NCBI GenBank assembly: GCA_015680905.1
Contig: CM027381.1
Coordinates: 57,726,501-57,790,500 of the forward strand
Length of the DNA: 64,000 bases
DNA from: Coptis chinensis
Taxonomy: Eukaryota > Streptophyta > Magnoliopsida > Ranunculales > Ranunculaceae
Direction of reading: 5' to 3'
Each line of letters opens with the position of its first letter. Positions within the stretch are counted from its first letter, which is position 1. The notes beneath the pieces were generated by a model that was given only the letters and a program-made list of their open reading frames with translations, was not told the origin of the DNA and searched no databases. Shown here piece after piece: positions 12,103 through 23,659 of the stretch. A program made the translations under genes and the position numbers.

Positions 12103-12963
12103 ATTAGCTTGTAGCATTGGTTCCTTTTCTTTTGATGCATTCCTGCACTCATAAACTAAGTAGTCCATATACTTACAATGATTGCAGAACTTAGGAATAC
12201 AACCAAATTGAATTTTTTTGCCAAAATTCAATCCCTAGTTCTGGCACTTCAACAGATATTTGGTCTGGGATTGGAGAAGCTAAGTCTATATCAACCAATA
12301 CACTGGCATAGTATCCATTAGTTCTTTCTAGAGAATTCAAGTTAACTCAAATTGGGCATCCAAGACCTCTTCCCATACTCATAAGAATTTCCACTTCCCA
12401 GTACTCAAATGGCAAGCCTGGAAATTTAACCCATACAAAAGTAGAGGTTTGTCTGTGTGTTTCAATATTAAAGTTAGGTGTCCACTTAGTAAATCTGGCC
12501 AGTTGGCCTTGCAAATACCAAGGACCACCAAAGAAGATCCTATATATTGTAGTCTTCTTCATTAGTGAATCGAAATAAAACATATCCTTTCCCCAGAGGT
12601 GAGAGCTTGAAGGTTGCAAATAAAGCCCAATCAGTGATGACTACCAATCTAATGGTGTCCAATTAAGCTCAGAGTTTTAGCATCTAGCCTAGTGATTAAA
12701 GCATACTTGCAAGATTCAATCCCTTTTTCTACCGCAGCCAAAGGAATTTTGATTGTTGGATTATCTCCTTTACACGTAGGAATTGGAAGGGCTGAGATAT
12801 CCACAGTTTGTTTCATCCTTCCTCGTGTTATATCAGCATATGAATTCTTGTTAGTTATATCACTGTTTCTGAGCTCTCCTTGTCTTGATGTTTCCACTCT
12901 AGCACCATCTGAAAACCTTGCTTGATGTCTGTCACTACTGAACCCAAACGGAACCGAAGCCAT
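12103..12963 (-). pseudogene. LINE ORF1 (DUF4283 plus zinc knuckle), broken
   Basis: A start at 12,963 gives MASVPFGFSSDRHQARFSDG and a 104-codon frame. The following frame (12,619-12,347) carries FFGGPWYLQGQLARFTKWTP and FVWVKFPGLPFEYW, hallmarks of the DUF4283 RNA-binding-like domain of plant LINE ORF1. Further down, the minus strand at about 12,210-12,150 has IPKFCNHCKYMDYLVYEC, which matches the CCHC knuckle of ORF1 with small changes. ORF1 would bind the LINE transcript. The end is cut by the LTR element, and a frameshift and several stops are present. Confidence 0.8.
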
Positions 12964-13298
12964 CGAAAGCAGAAGGAAGTATTGAAAGAGAGACTAATAA
13001 CCAAAGGATAAAGTAGAGATTGTTGAAGATAGATGCACAACGACAACTGATTGTTTCCTTGTTTTAAACTCACTAATGGAGGATTTTATCATAACAGGAA
13101 ACGAACAAGAAGAAAAAAGAGGATAAGATATTCTCATCCACCTTATTTAGCTAATTTTGGTAAGATTTAGACTACTAAATTAGTAGGCAACTTAAGTAAT
13201 GTCACCCCCAGTCGCCCACCAAACCGACCCCATGAAAACTAAAATTTTGAATTTTTGTTTAAGAGCATTCCCAATGCAAGTGAAAATAATCCCCCTTA
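12964..13298. other. Spacer between LINE ORF1 and Harbinger element
   Basis: No gene is seen. The region holds the presumed 5' leader of the LINE and then a second Harbinger-type tip at 13,263 (gagcattcccaatgcaag), 36 bases before the tip used for the main element. TTA at 13,296-13,298 is the probable left target duplication of the element that follows. Confidence 0.5.
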
Positions 13299-13460
13299 GA
13301 GCATTTGCAATACAGGGAATTATGAGGGGTTTGTGACTATAGTCACCAGTTTTTGGGAAAAATGGGTGTGCAATGCAGTGGTGAATAACTGGTGACTATT
13401 TTCCTCAGTTGATTTCAAGGTGAAACCTTCCACCGAGATAGTGGCTGACTTGTTAACTTC

Positions 13461-13566
13461 AGACGAGATCTTAGATTTCGTCTGGATTACAAAACTCACC
13501 ATATGGAATCCAACATCCCATCTCGCTATATTTCTTTTTTTCCAGACGGAATCAAACATCCCGTCC
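13461..13566. repeat. Left subterminal palindromes of Harbinger element
   Basis: Three 23-bp imperfect palindromes lie at 13,461-13,483, 13,501-13,523 and 13,544-13,566. Each is built from a half-site like AGACGGGATG facing its inverted copy around a 3-base centre. The same motif occurs twice at 17,108-17,168 and three times at 30,520-30,617. Subterminal repeats of this kind often bind transposase or the ORF1 protein, but that role is inferred. Confidence 0.75.
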
Positions 13567-13741
13567 GGAGTCTTAACGGCTAGTTCACCAACGATCAGAA
13601 AGTCAGAACGGTCAAAAATGGTCAAAATAAAAAACTTTGGTATATATACAACATTTGTTTCATTTCAACTCACACTTCCAACAATCATATATCATATTTC
13701 TTCTTCTTTAAAATCAGTTCTTCAAAAAAACAAAATATCAA

Positions 13742-14886
13742 ATGGCATCATCTCAAGCATCTCAAGCAAGTGGTAGCACTCAAGCAAAAGCAAAAACTCA
13801 CTTTAGCATGTCCGAAGATCAAGCTCTATGTCTTGCTTGGTTAAAAATTAGTGAAGACTCCATTGTTGGTGCTTTCCAAAATGCAAAAGGATTTTGGAAT
13901 GGTGTAACAAATGAGTTCAATCAAGCACGTGGGTCGGATAGGTCTTCTGATTCAATTAGCGATAGATGGAAATATATTTCAAAAATGATGAACAAGTTTG
14001 TTGCAATTGTGAATGCGGTGGAGGCTCGACATGCAAGTGGTACAACAATACAAAGCCGGGTAATTACAACTTTGTCAATTTGGAATTTATTGATTATCTT
14101 AGTCTTAGTCTAATTATTTCCATCTTAGTCTAATTATCTTAGTGTATTTATTATTTCCATTTTAGTCTTAGTCTAATTATTATCTTAGTCTAATTATTAT
14201 TTTATTTTAATTATCTTAGTCTTAGTGATTATTTTAGTCTAATTTCCACCATTTTATTTTTTAGTTGTCCGAGGCAAGGATGACGTACCAACTACAAGAA
14301 AAAATGGCTTTTTCACTTGATCATTGTTACATTATACTCAAGGATAATCTAAAGTGGAGCAACATTTTTGAGGCAAGGTCAAGCCACCCCACAAAGGGAA
14401 AAGGTCACAAAAATGATGGTGAAGATTCAACTTCTAATTCACCAAGTGTTGGTGGAGTTGAATTGGAGGGTTCTCAAGAAATAGAGCGTCCTCAAGAAAT
14501 GGAGCGTCCTCTTGGATCGAAGAAAGCCAAGTCCAAGAGGAACCAAGAAAAATCAATTGGTATGTTGGAGGGTTACTTTACACGTTTAGAGGATACATTT
14601 GTAAAGGATGCAAATGAAACACAAAAATGCTTAGAACTTAGGGAAAGGGAACTTGCATATGGTCAAAGAACTGTGATGGCAAGAGAAGAAAAAAATCAGA
14701 TTCAAATGGAAAAAAAATCAAGTTCAATTGGAAAAAAAATCGGTTTCAAAAGATGCAATATGAAGCTAAGATTTTAGCGACCGATACAAGTGTCCTCCAT
14801 CCCGATACCGCTTTTATAATCGAGCAACAACAAGTTAAAATACGTGCTGAATGGGCAAGGGCTAGAGGTGGTTCTAGCTCTAACTA
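13742..14886 (+). pseudogene. Harbinger ORF1 (NAM-associated, Myb/trihelix-like)
   Basis: The start at 13,742 opens a 106-codon exon with HFSMSEDQALCLAWLKISED and SISDRWKYISKMMNKFVAIV, typical of the ORF1 DNA-binding partner of plant PIF/Harbinger elements. The exon ends at 14,059 before gtaatt. The next exon starts at 14,265 after ttttttag and reads LSEARMTYQLQEKMAF and YIILKDNLKWSNIFEA, the NAM-associated C-terminal domain. The frame is lost in A-runs at about 14,700-14,745. After a shift it ends with EQQQVKIRAEWARARGGSSS at 14,886. ORF1 normally helps the transposase reach the nucleus and bind ends. The frameshift makes this copy inactive unless it is a sequencing error. Confidence 0.75.
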
Positions 14887-15327
14887 AGCATATGTAATAT
14901 CTAATATTTTATTTTAATTAAAGCACTTTGTATTTTAATTAATGAACTATGTATTTTAATTTCACTGTCTTTTTAATGAATGCACTATGTATTTTAATTT
15001 CATTGTATTTTTAATTAATGAACTATGTATTTTTATTTCACTATTTTTTTTAATTAATGCACTATGTATGTTCTTTCCAATATAATTATTTTCATAGAAA
15101 TACAATTACCAATAAAATTAAAATGCATTGTAATATAGTTCATTAAAACACAACTCATTAAACACAACTCATTAAACTTATTGGAATTACATAGTAAATA
15201 TATTAGGAAATACATTAAGAAATACATTAAAATACATTAGGAAATACATAGGAAATACTTTGGAACTTCATAGTTCACGTTAGAAAATACATAGGAAATA
15301 CATATGAAATACACTTTCATTTCCATT

Positions 15328-16810
15328 TTAATTTTCGCCTCCTTCTCCCTCCTCTGGATCCAACCAATTTGGATCATAAATTGGTACCGGATCTGTTGTT
15401 TCTTCAATGCCAGCCCAATTAAAAACATGCTCAACTAAGTCCTTTTGAAGATTAGTATGTGTAACTTCATTTCTGATCTTATTTCTTGCTTCAATCATCT
15501 GATAGACAAAATGAAAACATCCTCTTCCTGAAAGAGCGCAAGTATTGTTTCTTTCCTCTGACCTTTCCAATTCCAAACTCCGCTTTCACGTTCATTCTCA
15601 ACAATCATATTATGCATTATAATGCATGCCTTCATTATGTCTCCAAGAACAACAACACTATGACAACGCGCAGAAGCCTTAATAATATGTCATCGTGCCT
15701 GCAAAACTCCAAACATCCTTTCAACATCCTTTCTTACAGCTTCCTGACGTTGAGTAAAGATCTTTTCATGCTTATTTCTTGGATAACGAATGGCTTGAAC
15801 AAATGTGCCCCATTTTGGGTAAATACCATCAGCAAGATAATATCTCATATCGTAGTCATTACCATTCACATTAAATGCAACAGCAGGAGCCTCACCTTGC
15901 TCTAATGATTGAAAAACATTAGAACGATGAAGCAAGTTAATGTCATTATACGAACCTGGTAAGCCGAAGAAGCAATGCCAGATCCAACAGTGTTTGTCTG
16001 TAACGGCTTCAAGTACCAAAGTTGGTTCCTTCTTATACCCTACATGTGTTCCAGCCCATCCAGTTTGACAATTCTTCCACACCCAGTGCATACAATCGAT
16101 TGATCCAAGCATTCCTGGAAAACCCTTGCCGCATTTTCAACTAATATCCTAGCAATGTCTACCTCAATTAGTCGTCTCAAGTACTCTTCCTCAAACGCCG
16201 TGATTATTGCCTTGCACCAACACTTCATAGATACATTTGCTGTGGAATCTCCAATTTGTAAATACTCATCCGTTGAATCAGAAGAATAACCAGTTGCTAA
16301 TTGTGCAACTGCAGCTAGTCCCTTCTGTAACCCAGAAGTTGCTTGCCGACCCAATCCATCCACCTTGTCTTTGAAGTAATCGTCGAATGCTGCAACAGTT
16401 TTCAACATATACATAAAAAGCTCTCTTGTCATCATGTACCTTCGTCTAAACTTATGAGGAGGCCACCTACAAGGTGTTGTGAAGTAATCCCTCATTATCT
16501 TTTGTTTACTGAAATCACCACCATCTCTAAACGTGCAATCTTTGCCCTTCACAGATCCACCGCATTTGTCTGTATCCACATCTTCAATTTCAATGGCTGC
16601 TTGAGCCATTAATGCCCCAGCAGTGGATAATAACTGCAACCTCCTCCTCCTTTGCCTCATCATATCATTATGCTCATCTCTTACTCTTTCCATGTAGTCA
16701 TCTTCAGCGGAAGTACCAGAAGATGACCTGATAAAACCAGAAGACGAACTATTACTACTAGATCCTCCCCATAACCTTTGGTTAAATGCAATTCTTTCTT
16801 CTCTAGACAT
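15328..16810 (-). pseudogene. PIF/Harbinger DDE transposase, frameshifted
   Basis: The start at 16,810 (MSREERIAFNQRLWGG) leads into the N-terminal region, with CRWPPHKFRRRYMMTRELFM and DSTANVSMKCWCKAII. Near 16,130 the frame shifts to GMLGSIDCMHWVWKNCQTGW, which holds the first catalytic Asp. GLPGSYNDINLL holds the second, and RKDVERMFGVLQAR the Glu. A second shift follows, and the C-terminal part reads IYDPNWLDPEEGEG in another frame, ending at 15,328. The domain is DDE_Tnp_4 (HARBI1-like), which cuts the element out at its ends. At least two frame breaks mean it is dead. Confidence 0.85.
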
Positions 16811-17107
16811 TTTTTCTATTTTTAGCTTGGTTGTGGGGAAGAAGATGGTTGTTTGTTTGTTTGATCTAAAAGAAAGAAGAGTAAAACGAAATATGAAAGG
16901 TAAGGTCACATGTGATAGTTAGATTTTGGTCCACTCTCTAATTGACAACACATTTTATCAGAGTTTTTGTTCACTCTCCAAGTGACAACATATTTTATCC
17001 AAATGTCTATCCAAATGTACCCTCAATAATTCCAATTTATGAGCCACCATCAATAATTCCAATGTATGGAATAGTAAAAGGCGCAGAGGCATGGATTTTT
17101 AGTCACC

Positions 17108-17168
17108 AGATGGGATGTTACATTCCGTCTCGGTCTAAAAATACCATACGGGATGTTACATTCCGTCT
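17108..17168. repeat. Right subterminal palindromes of Harbinger element
   Basis: Two copies of the 23-bp palindrome lie at 17,108-17,130 and 17,146-17,168, separated by 15 bases. Their spacing and intervening sequence match the first two copies at 30,520-30,579, in the same orientation. Both sites therefore look like right ends of related elements. Confidence 0.7.
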
Positions 17169-17280
17169 CGGTCTACACCATACATTATTCCTGTTAGAAC
17201 CAAACCACCTGCAAAAATGAGTGATATTCCATCAAAATTTCCTGTCATAACCAAGACATAGAAAATTAGTGAAATGCAAT

Positions 17281-17390
17281 TTGGAAACATACGAACTTAT
17301 AATTCCTGAAATTTTTTTGGAAACATACGAACTTATAATTCCATCAAAAAATTTTGGAAACATACGAACTTATAATTTCTGAAATTTTTT
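17281..17390. repeat. 36-37 bp tandem repeat, three copies
   Basis: Copies start at 17,281, 17,317 and 17,354. Each contains ttggaaacatacgaacttat followed by an aattcc/aatttc variant. The block lies between the Harbinger end and the mobile-domain pseudogene; I see no gene between 17,180 and 17,750. Confidence 0.8.
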
Positions 17391-17752
17391 TGCCATAACC
17401 TCATTTGTTTTATTGACATATTCATATCCAAAACCTACTAATATACTTTGGAAATAATAATTAAAACAAACAACAATCCTTAACAACACCCAAGTCTAAC
17501 ACAGAAACTCGGTAAAAAAACTAACTTATAATTTCTGAAAAAAAATTTGTCATAACCTCCTTTGTTTAATGACATATTTATATCCAAAACTCATCAAAGA
17601 AAAACCTGCTAATAAAAAAGTCGTTACAAACAACAATCCCAAACGCCATAAGACCAGTAATGGCGCACAGTTATTACAAACTACAAAAAAAATATCTACT
17701 GAGACCTCCTCTCCCTACGAGAAGGCTCGATCGAAGAGCTCTCCCCCCTACG

Positions 17753-18918
17753 TCATTGTCGCCTCTCTAGTTGAGCTTGAGCTTGAGGTGTGGCACTTCC
17801 AGCATTCTCCAACTCTTGCACACGTCTCTGAAGCTGCAAAGTTTGATTTCGCTCTTCTTGTAAGTACTCAAAACTGTGACGAGAAGATTCCATGAAGGAC
17901 GCACTCATGGCATAACTGAGAGAGCTGTAGTTAAAGAGCTTCGACCTTACTTCATCCTGTTTAACAAAAAAAATGCATGTTAGGGGTTATAGTGAATAAT
18001 AATAATAACAAATCATGAATAAATTCAAATCATACTAACCTCAGCTGACTGCTCAAACTGTACTGACAAATCTACTACCAATGCGACATCTACTGGTGGA
18101 ATAGGTATGCTCATATCTTGCCCCTGAGAAGTAATCATGCTCCAGTGCCAAAGGTCAGACTCATCAAATATTTGTGGAGTTCTTTGCGGCATCTGAATAT
18201 CATGAAACACCCTGGGCTGTGACTGTGGTAACTCCACTCCTTCTGGGAAATGAATGTTAGGCCTCAATGCTTCAGAAGTAACCCCTTCAAAATTGGTGCC
18301 CCGGTATAACGCACCTAGCAAGAGACCTCGACCAACCCTCTTCCAATACAAGTCATAGTCTCCCATAAAAATGAAAGCTGATGCGTCTGGACAATCATTT
18401 GGGTTTGCTCTATAGTGTGAAAAAGTTGCAGGAAGAATATCAGAGGCTGTCATATCTATGGGTGGTGGGTAAGGTATAACAATCTCTCCAGATACTTGAC
18501 GCCAACATCTGTCCCTAAGGTACCATGCAGTTACTGACTCTACAAGTATCATTCGCCGCTAAGAAAGAAACCTTGCTCTATGACACATATAGGATAGTCT
18601 GTGGTACTCAGTGTTCTCTGGAACATCTGGAATATCCGCATAAGGGGTCTGAAATATGAAGGACTCGACCTAGGGTTGCCACTCAATTCAGGTAGCTCCT
18701 AAAAGCTCAATCTGCTAACGAGTGTTATGAATATTATGTTGTAGATCCCCAGACCCCCTCTGCCTATGATGAAGCCCCCATGCTTGAATACATGGAATTA
18801 GGTCATGAGTCTCATTCTCTTCCAACCTCTTCAACTTCAATGCATCGAAAATGTTCATATCACCAATACTAAAAATGTTCAAATACCAATATATATATAT
18901 ATAAATATATATATATAT

Positions 18919-18955
<37 letters not shown>

Positions 18956-19665
18956 ATATGTCAACATTAATAATTAGATAAATAAATGAAATGAAACAAT
19001 AACTTAATAAATAAGACTTACCGGTATAATCCAAACAAAGCCGCACAAATTGCCTTTAGCGGCTTTTGTCTCAACTACGAGGTCTAGCCAGCGGTAATGG
19101 TATGCCAAGATGGATTGACCCCAGTCATAATCCCACATCCTCTCTACATCTGAGACAGCGGCCATCCACCCAATACATAAATAACTATCAGCGTATCCGA
19201 ATAATACTGCACCAACAAAGTAGAAGAGGAAGACACGTACATATTCGTGGATCGACTCCTCACCAATATGATAGTCTTTTGGCTTCTCCTTGAGCCTATT
19301 CAAGTATCTCGAAGTAAACCAACTCATACTTATAGCTCCTCCCTTAAACTGCTCAGCCGATAATCTCAAAAACCCGTCTTCCTCATCATCTTCTACCAAA
19401 TCAAAACCTTCAAAGAAACTCATCACCGTAGTAAAAACCTCTAAATTTTCATCAAAAGGAATGACATCTCCATAACCAATTGGGATACCCGTGAGCATTG
19501 TGAAATCAAGAGGGGTAATCCCAAGCTCACCCCATGGGAAATGGAATGTGTGGGTAGATTGCCACCACCGCTCAACTATCCCAAACAACAACAATGGATC
19601 ATTTTGTCCCAAATTTGAATTCAAAAAGTTTCCAAATGGTGTGGCGGCTATAATGTTGGTAACCG
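17753..19665 (-). pseudogene. Plant mobile domain (MAIN-like) protein, interrupted
   Basis: The minus-strand exon 19,665-19,004 encodes a plant mobile domain, with FGIVERWWQSTHTFHFPWGE, ITPLDFTMLTGIPIGYGD and YLCIGWMAAVSDVERMWDYD. This fold is shared by MAIN-like nuclear proteins and by many transposon-linked proteins. A second exon (about 18,660-18,040) has VTAWYLRDRCWRQVSG and ends at GAG before gttagt. A last exon (17,956-17,753) starts after an ag and ends in a probable coiled coil with EERNQTLQLQRRVQELENAG. The phase across that 83-bp intron is kept. An in-frame TAG just upstream of 18,552 and the LTR element inserted at 19,670 make it a pseudogene. Confidence 0.75.
18889..18950. repeat. 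(AT)n microsatellite
   Basis: About 60 bases of nearly pure alternating AT lie in what was probably an intron of the mobile-domain gene. No function is implied. Confidence 0.9.
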
Positions 19666-19669
19666 TGAC

Positions 19670-20008
19670 TGTAGTGGCCCATTATCTACCAAAGGACTAA
19701 GTCAAAGAGGACGAGGCAAGGCAAGGTAAGCGGGTAGGTTGGGGAGCAGCGGAACCATGCCGCAGAACCCTAAGGGTAGACGTGGCCAAGGTACGACAAA
19801 GGGAAGGCCGTCAGATAGAGGAATGGATGGATGGTCTAGATCAAGGAGGAAGGGGTATATAAAGAAGTGGAGGTGGATAGAATATGGAGGCCGAAAGAGA
19901 GAGAAAAAGGAGAGAGAAAAGGGAGGAAAATAGTAGAGAACTAGGTCTTGACTGTTGTAATCGCCAATTATTGTTTTACTCTTTGTTGTCTTAGTTTAGG
20001 TTCTTACA
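19670..20008 (+). repeat. 5' LTR of Tat element (339 bp)
   Basis: The LTR begins TGTAGTGG and ends TTCTTACA. A tatataaag motif at about 19,856-19,864 is a likely promoter TATA. It matches 29,563-29,915 along its whole length, with about a dozen differences that I read by eye, all of them transitions, plus two small insertions in the 3' copy. Confidence 0.95.
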
Positions 20009-20010
20009 TT

Positions 20011-20028
20011 TGGCGCCGTCTGTGGGGA
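20011..20028 (+). other. Primer binding site of Tat element
   Basis: TGGCGCCGTCTGTGGGGA lies two bases after the 5' LTR. The start TGGCGCCG matches the 3' end of plant tRNA-Asp; this variant of the site is common in plant Ty3/gypsy elements. Confidence 0.85.
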
Positions 20029-20043
20029 AGAAGCAAGAAAGAG

Positions 20044-21727
20044 ATGGCACCCAAGAAACAGGTAGGGAGACCGAAGAAGGTGGCTACACAGGAACCGATG
20101 CCCGAGGTAGTTGTGGGAGAAGAAGGTGACAGAAAAAAGGAATAAGAAGCGGAAGTGAAAGAGACGGGGCTCATGAGAGAAGAGATAGGGAGGTTAAAAG
20201 AGGAGAATGAGGAATTAAGAAGGGAAATGGAAAGGGAAGAAGAAGAGATGGAGGAAGAGGCAGGCGAGGATATGGAAGAGGAAGAAAACAACGAGCCGAA
20301 TCTAGTGGAAAATCCGATAACCAGTTTGACGGTGGAGCAGGTGCAAGAAATGATAAACAACGATAGGGAGGCTAACAGGCAGCTGACGAAGGGTCGCGGG
20401 GGAGCAGCTAGTCAGGTGATAGCGGGATGAGTCGCAACCCATTGGCGGATAGTATTTGGGCTTCGAAAGTCCCAAAGCGTTTCAACAAGCCTAGATTCGA
20501 GAGGTATGACGGAATAGGCAACCAAACAGACCACATCCTCCATTTTCAACAGCAAATGCCACTCTGGCAAGAGTCTAGATATGACGGGTTGCAGTGTATG
20601 ATGTTCCGGGATAGCCTGAAAGGGGGGGCATCGGACTGGTATTATCGGTTACCAGTGGGAAGTATAAGGAGCTTTCAAGAACTAGAACAGGAGTTTATAG
20701 ATCATTCATTCATCAGAAAAAGCGGGTTGTGGATATCGCGGCATTATTCAACGTTCGACAAAAATCCACCGAGTCTGTGAGGGAATTCCTGTATCGGTTC
20801 AAAGCTGAGACTTTAAAGGTTGAAAACCTAGATGAAAGGACCGATGTGATTGCATTTGAAAGGGGACTGTGGCCAGGGACAGGAGTATACCAGTTGGTGG
20901 CGAAGAACGAGATTGCAACATTGCATGAGCTGTATCCGCGGGTAGAGAAATACATCCGATATGAGAATAGTATGCAGAAGAAATCCAAGAGATCCGGTAA
21001 GGCAGTGTTATCCTTGGAGAAAGACAGGGAACCTAGGAAGGGGGAGGCGACCAAGAAAGGAAGGGAGGGATACCGCGGATACCCCCCAAGGGCCGAAAAA
21101 AACCGCGAAGGGATTAGAAGGGAGAACAGAGAGAGGAAACCATACCATGAGGTAGAAGTTACGCCACTTAATAGGTCCTTGAGCGAAATACTACCGTTGA
21201 TAAAGAACATGCAGGGATATGAGGGGCTGCGGAACACACCCGGGGAGTTGCTTGGTAAACCTTTCTGCGCTTATCATCAGATACACAATCATGAGACTGA
21301 CGACTCTTACGCATTAAAATGGATGGTTCAGCGTTTGGTAGAAAAGGGAAGGATGAGAGAGTTTATAAGGGGAGGACAAAGCGGGGAGGTGGTACCACGA
21401 CAAGATCGAATCCTTGGAACCATTAACGTAATATTCAGTGGAGAAGTGTTAAGCCATAATGCCCATAGGGATAAAGTGCGAAGAACGGTGAACATTCAGC
21501 AGGTTAACGAAGGGGCTGATAGATCGCGGGCAAGGGCGGGGAAAGCAAAGGACAGAGATAGGATCGTCTTTAGCAGTGCAGATTTGCGGGTGGTGGACGC
21601 CCCCCATGAAGACGCATTGGTCATCACGGTGGTGATGGGCAATTATATGGTGAAACGAGGTATTGGTGGATTGCGGCAGTGCCGTGGACCTGTTATTCAA
21701 AGGGGGATTGGAAGAGATGGGGATTGA
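20044..21727 (+). pseudogene. Tat element gag, interrupted
   Basis: Translation from 20,044 (MAPKKQVGRPKKVATQEPMP) runs through a highly charged probable coiled coil with GRLKEENEELRREMEREEEE, broken by a TAA at 20,143. The gag core follows in another frame from 20,427, with RFERYDGIGNQTDHILHFQQ and SLKGGASDWYYRLPVGSIRS. It shifts again near 20,730 into a frame with ESVREFLYRFKAETLKVENL. The rest is basic, with AYHQIHNHETDDSYALKWMV, the nucleocapsid-like part. Gag would build the particle. At least two frameshifts and one stop are present. Confidence 0.85.
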
Positions 21728-22076
21728 TCATAGATAGTTAAGGCCGCCACGGACTAACTTATATGGATTCAATGGGAGCATGACTGAGCCAATGGGAGAG
21801 CTCTTATTACCAGTAACGACAGGCCCCGTGACTGTGTTCGCGCGATTCATGGTGGTGGACTCGTCTTCCCAGTACAATGCTATTCTAGGAAGGCGGTGGA
21901 TTCATGAGATGAAGGCCGTCCCATCAACTTACTATCAAGTGATACGGTTTCCCACTCCCACGGGTATGTGTGAAGTTCGGGGAGACCAAGTGACGGCCAA
22001 GAACAGTCATAGGGGAACAGTTAAACGGTTGATCCGAGGGCCGAACGAGGAGGATTCCAATCCAAATAAGAGGTAG
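21637..22076 (+). pseudogene. Tat element aspartic protease
   Basis: The active-site region reads VLVDCGSAVDLLF at about 21,660-21,698, and the flap side reads SSQYNAILGRRWIHEMKAVP from about 21,860. Most retroviral-type proteases have DTG or DSG; the cysteine at the second position may be a mutation or a family variant. A one-base shift near 21,660 and stops near 21,730 and 21,740 break the frame. It would cut the gag-pol polyprotein. Confidence 0.75.
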
Positions 22077-22100
22077 GCATAGCAATTACAGAACGCCACG

Positions 22101-23215
22101 GTGAAAGAGAAGGGGGAGGCGGCAACAGGTCCAAAGACACTGGATGAGATTGAAGTGGTAAATGTGGGAGGAGAGGAGGAGAGGTTTACAGTGATAGGGG
22201 CCATCTTGACAGGTGAATGGAAGAGGGAATTGATCCAGTTCTTATTAGAAAATCAAGACGTGTTTGCATGGACCATTGAAGAGGTTACGGGGTTGGACCC
22301 TGAGTTCGCCTGTCATCGGTTACACATAAGAGAGGAGGTAAAGCCGGTAAGGCAAAAGATGCGGAGCATTAGACTGAAGTATGCAAAGGGTATTCGCGAG
22401 GAAGTGGCACGGTTGAAGGGAGCCGGAATAATACGAGAGGTAGAGTTCACAGACTGGTTATCCAATGTGGTGGCGGTACCAAAAAAGAATGGCAAGGTAC
22501 GGATGTGTGTGGATTTCACGGATGTGAATGCCGAGTGCCTGAAGGACAGTTATCCCATGCCGTGGGTGGATCAATTGGTGGATAGGACAGTAGGGTTTAA
22601 AATATTCTCGTTTATGGATGCGTCGATGGGGTACAATCAGGTTGCAATGTACGGGCCAAATTAGGAGAAAATAGCATTCGTGGTAGAAGGCGGCACATAA
22701 AAGGATGTTGTTTGGGTTGAAAACGCCGGAGCCACATTTTAGCGGTTAGGGTAGAAAATGTTCGAAAGCAAGATCAGGAGGGGGATGGAAATATACGTCG
22801 ATGACATGGTAGAGAATAGCATGTCAGAGAAGGAGCATTTAGACGGATTGAGGGAAACGTTCGAGATACTGCGAAATACAATCTAAAGCTGAATCCAAAG
22901 AAATGCACATTTGGGGTGACCACTGGGAAGTTCTTGGGCTACATCTTTACTCATAGGGGAATAGAAGCTAATCCAGAACAGATAAGAGCATTGGTAGAGA
23001 TGCCATCGCCACAGAACGTCACGGAGGTTCAGCGTCTCGCTGGGAGGATCGCGGCATTGAACAGATTCATTTCCAAATCATCGGACAAGTGTAGACCGTT
23101 ATACCAGTTGTTGAGAAGCACGCCGGACTTCGTATGGACGCCGGAATGCGAGGAGGCATTTCAAGAGCTGAAGAGGTATCTGGGTAAAGCCCCATTACTT
23201 TCGCGGCTAGAGTAG
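22101..23215 (+). pseudogene. Tat element reverse transcriptase
   Basis: The frame from 22,101 has ENQDVFAWTIEEVTGLDPEF and VVAVPKKNGKVRMCVDFTDV, then FKIFSFMDASMGYNQVAM with the first catalytic Asp. After TAG and TAA stops near 22,662 and 22,700 the active-site motif appears as IYVDDMVENSMSEKEHLDGL at about 22,790. The connection domain continues with FLGYIFTHRGIEANPEQIRA and SSDKCRPLYQLLRSTPDFVW to 23,215. Most lesions are TAG or TAA replacing expected Gln or Trp codons, and there is a frameshift near 22,880. Confidence 0.9.
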
Positions 23216-23640
23216 TGGGAGAAATTGTACCTGTATCTAGGGGCCACCGAGTATGCGGTAAGTTCTATTCTGGTCAGACTAGCGGATAGAATGGAGAGAC
23301 CGGTGTATTTCCAAAGCAAGACATTGTTGGAGGCAGAGACGCGGTATAGCAGAATGGAGAAATATGCCTTGGCCTTGATCTTTTCCACCATGAAGCTAAA
23401 ACCATACTTTGAGTCCCATTAGTTAGTGGTGGTGACCAACCTGCCACTTAAACAAGCGTTAAGGGCGGAGAAGTCGGCCAAATGTTGAAATGGGCAGTGA
23501 TGCTTAGTTCTTACGAGATACATTATCAGATTAGGACAGCAAAGAAAGCACAGGCCGTCGCAGAGTTCTTGGCAGAATTCCCAGCAGAGAACCCAACGTG
23601 GGGAGAGGAGATGGTCATGGAGTCAAACAAGGACGAGATG
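23216..23640 (+). pseudogene. Tat element first RNase H domain
   Basis: The frame starting just after a TAG at 23,213 has LYLYLGATEYAVSSILVRLA, PVYFQSKTLLEAETRYSRME and KYALALIFSTMKLKPYFESH, the standard Ty3/gypsy RNase H. TAG stops at about 23,421 and a shift near 23,485 precede EIHYQIRTAKKAQAVAEFLA, the domain's tail. The enzyme would remove the RNA template. Confidence 0.85.
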
Positions 23641-23659
23641 CCCGATCAGCTGGATCCTT

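Larger units (their letters stand above)
13299..17180. mobile_element. PIF/Harbinger DNA transposon, inactive
   Basis: The left tip reads GAGCATTTGCAATACAGGG right after TTA, the usual target of this superfamily. Inside are the two expected genes in convergent orientation: a trihelix/NAM-associated ORF1 on the plus strand (13,742-14,886) and a DDE transposase on the minus strand (16,810-15,328). Both ends have copies of an inverted 23-bp motif. No matching right tip ending in aaatgctc could be found near 17,180, so the right end is probably truncated or rearranged. Both genes carry frameshifts. Confidence 0.8.

Noticed and set aside
3481-12107. ctaat (left) and attag (right) as target duplication of the nested LTR element
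   Set aside because: These are reverse complements and not direct repeats, so they are not a valid target-site duplication.
19066-19700. Plus-strand ORFs over the mobile-domain exon
   Set aside because: The minus-strand frame carries the recognisable mobile domain; the plus frames are shadows.
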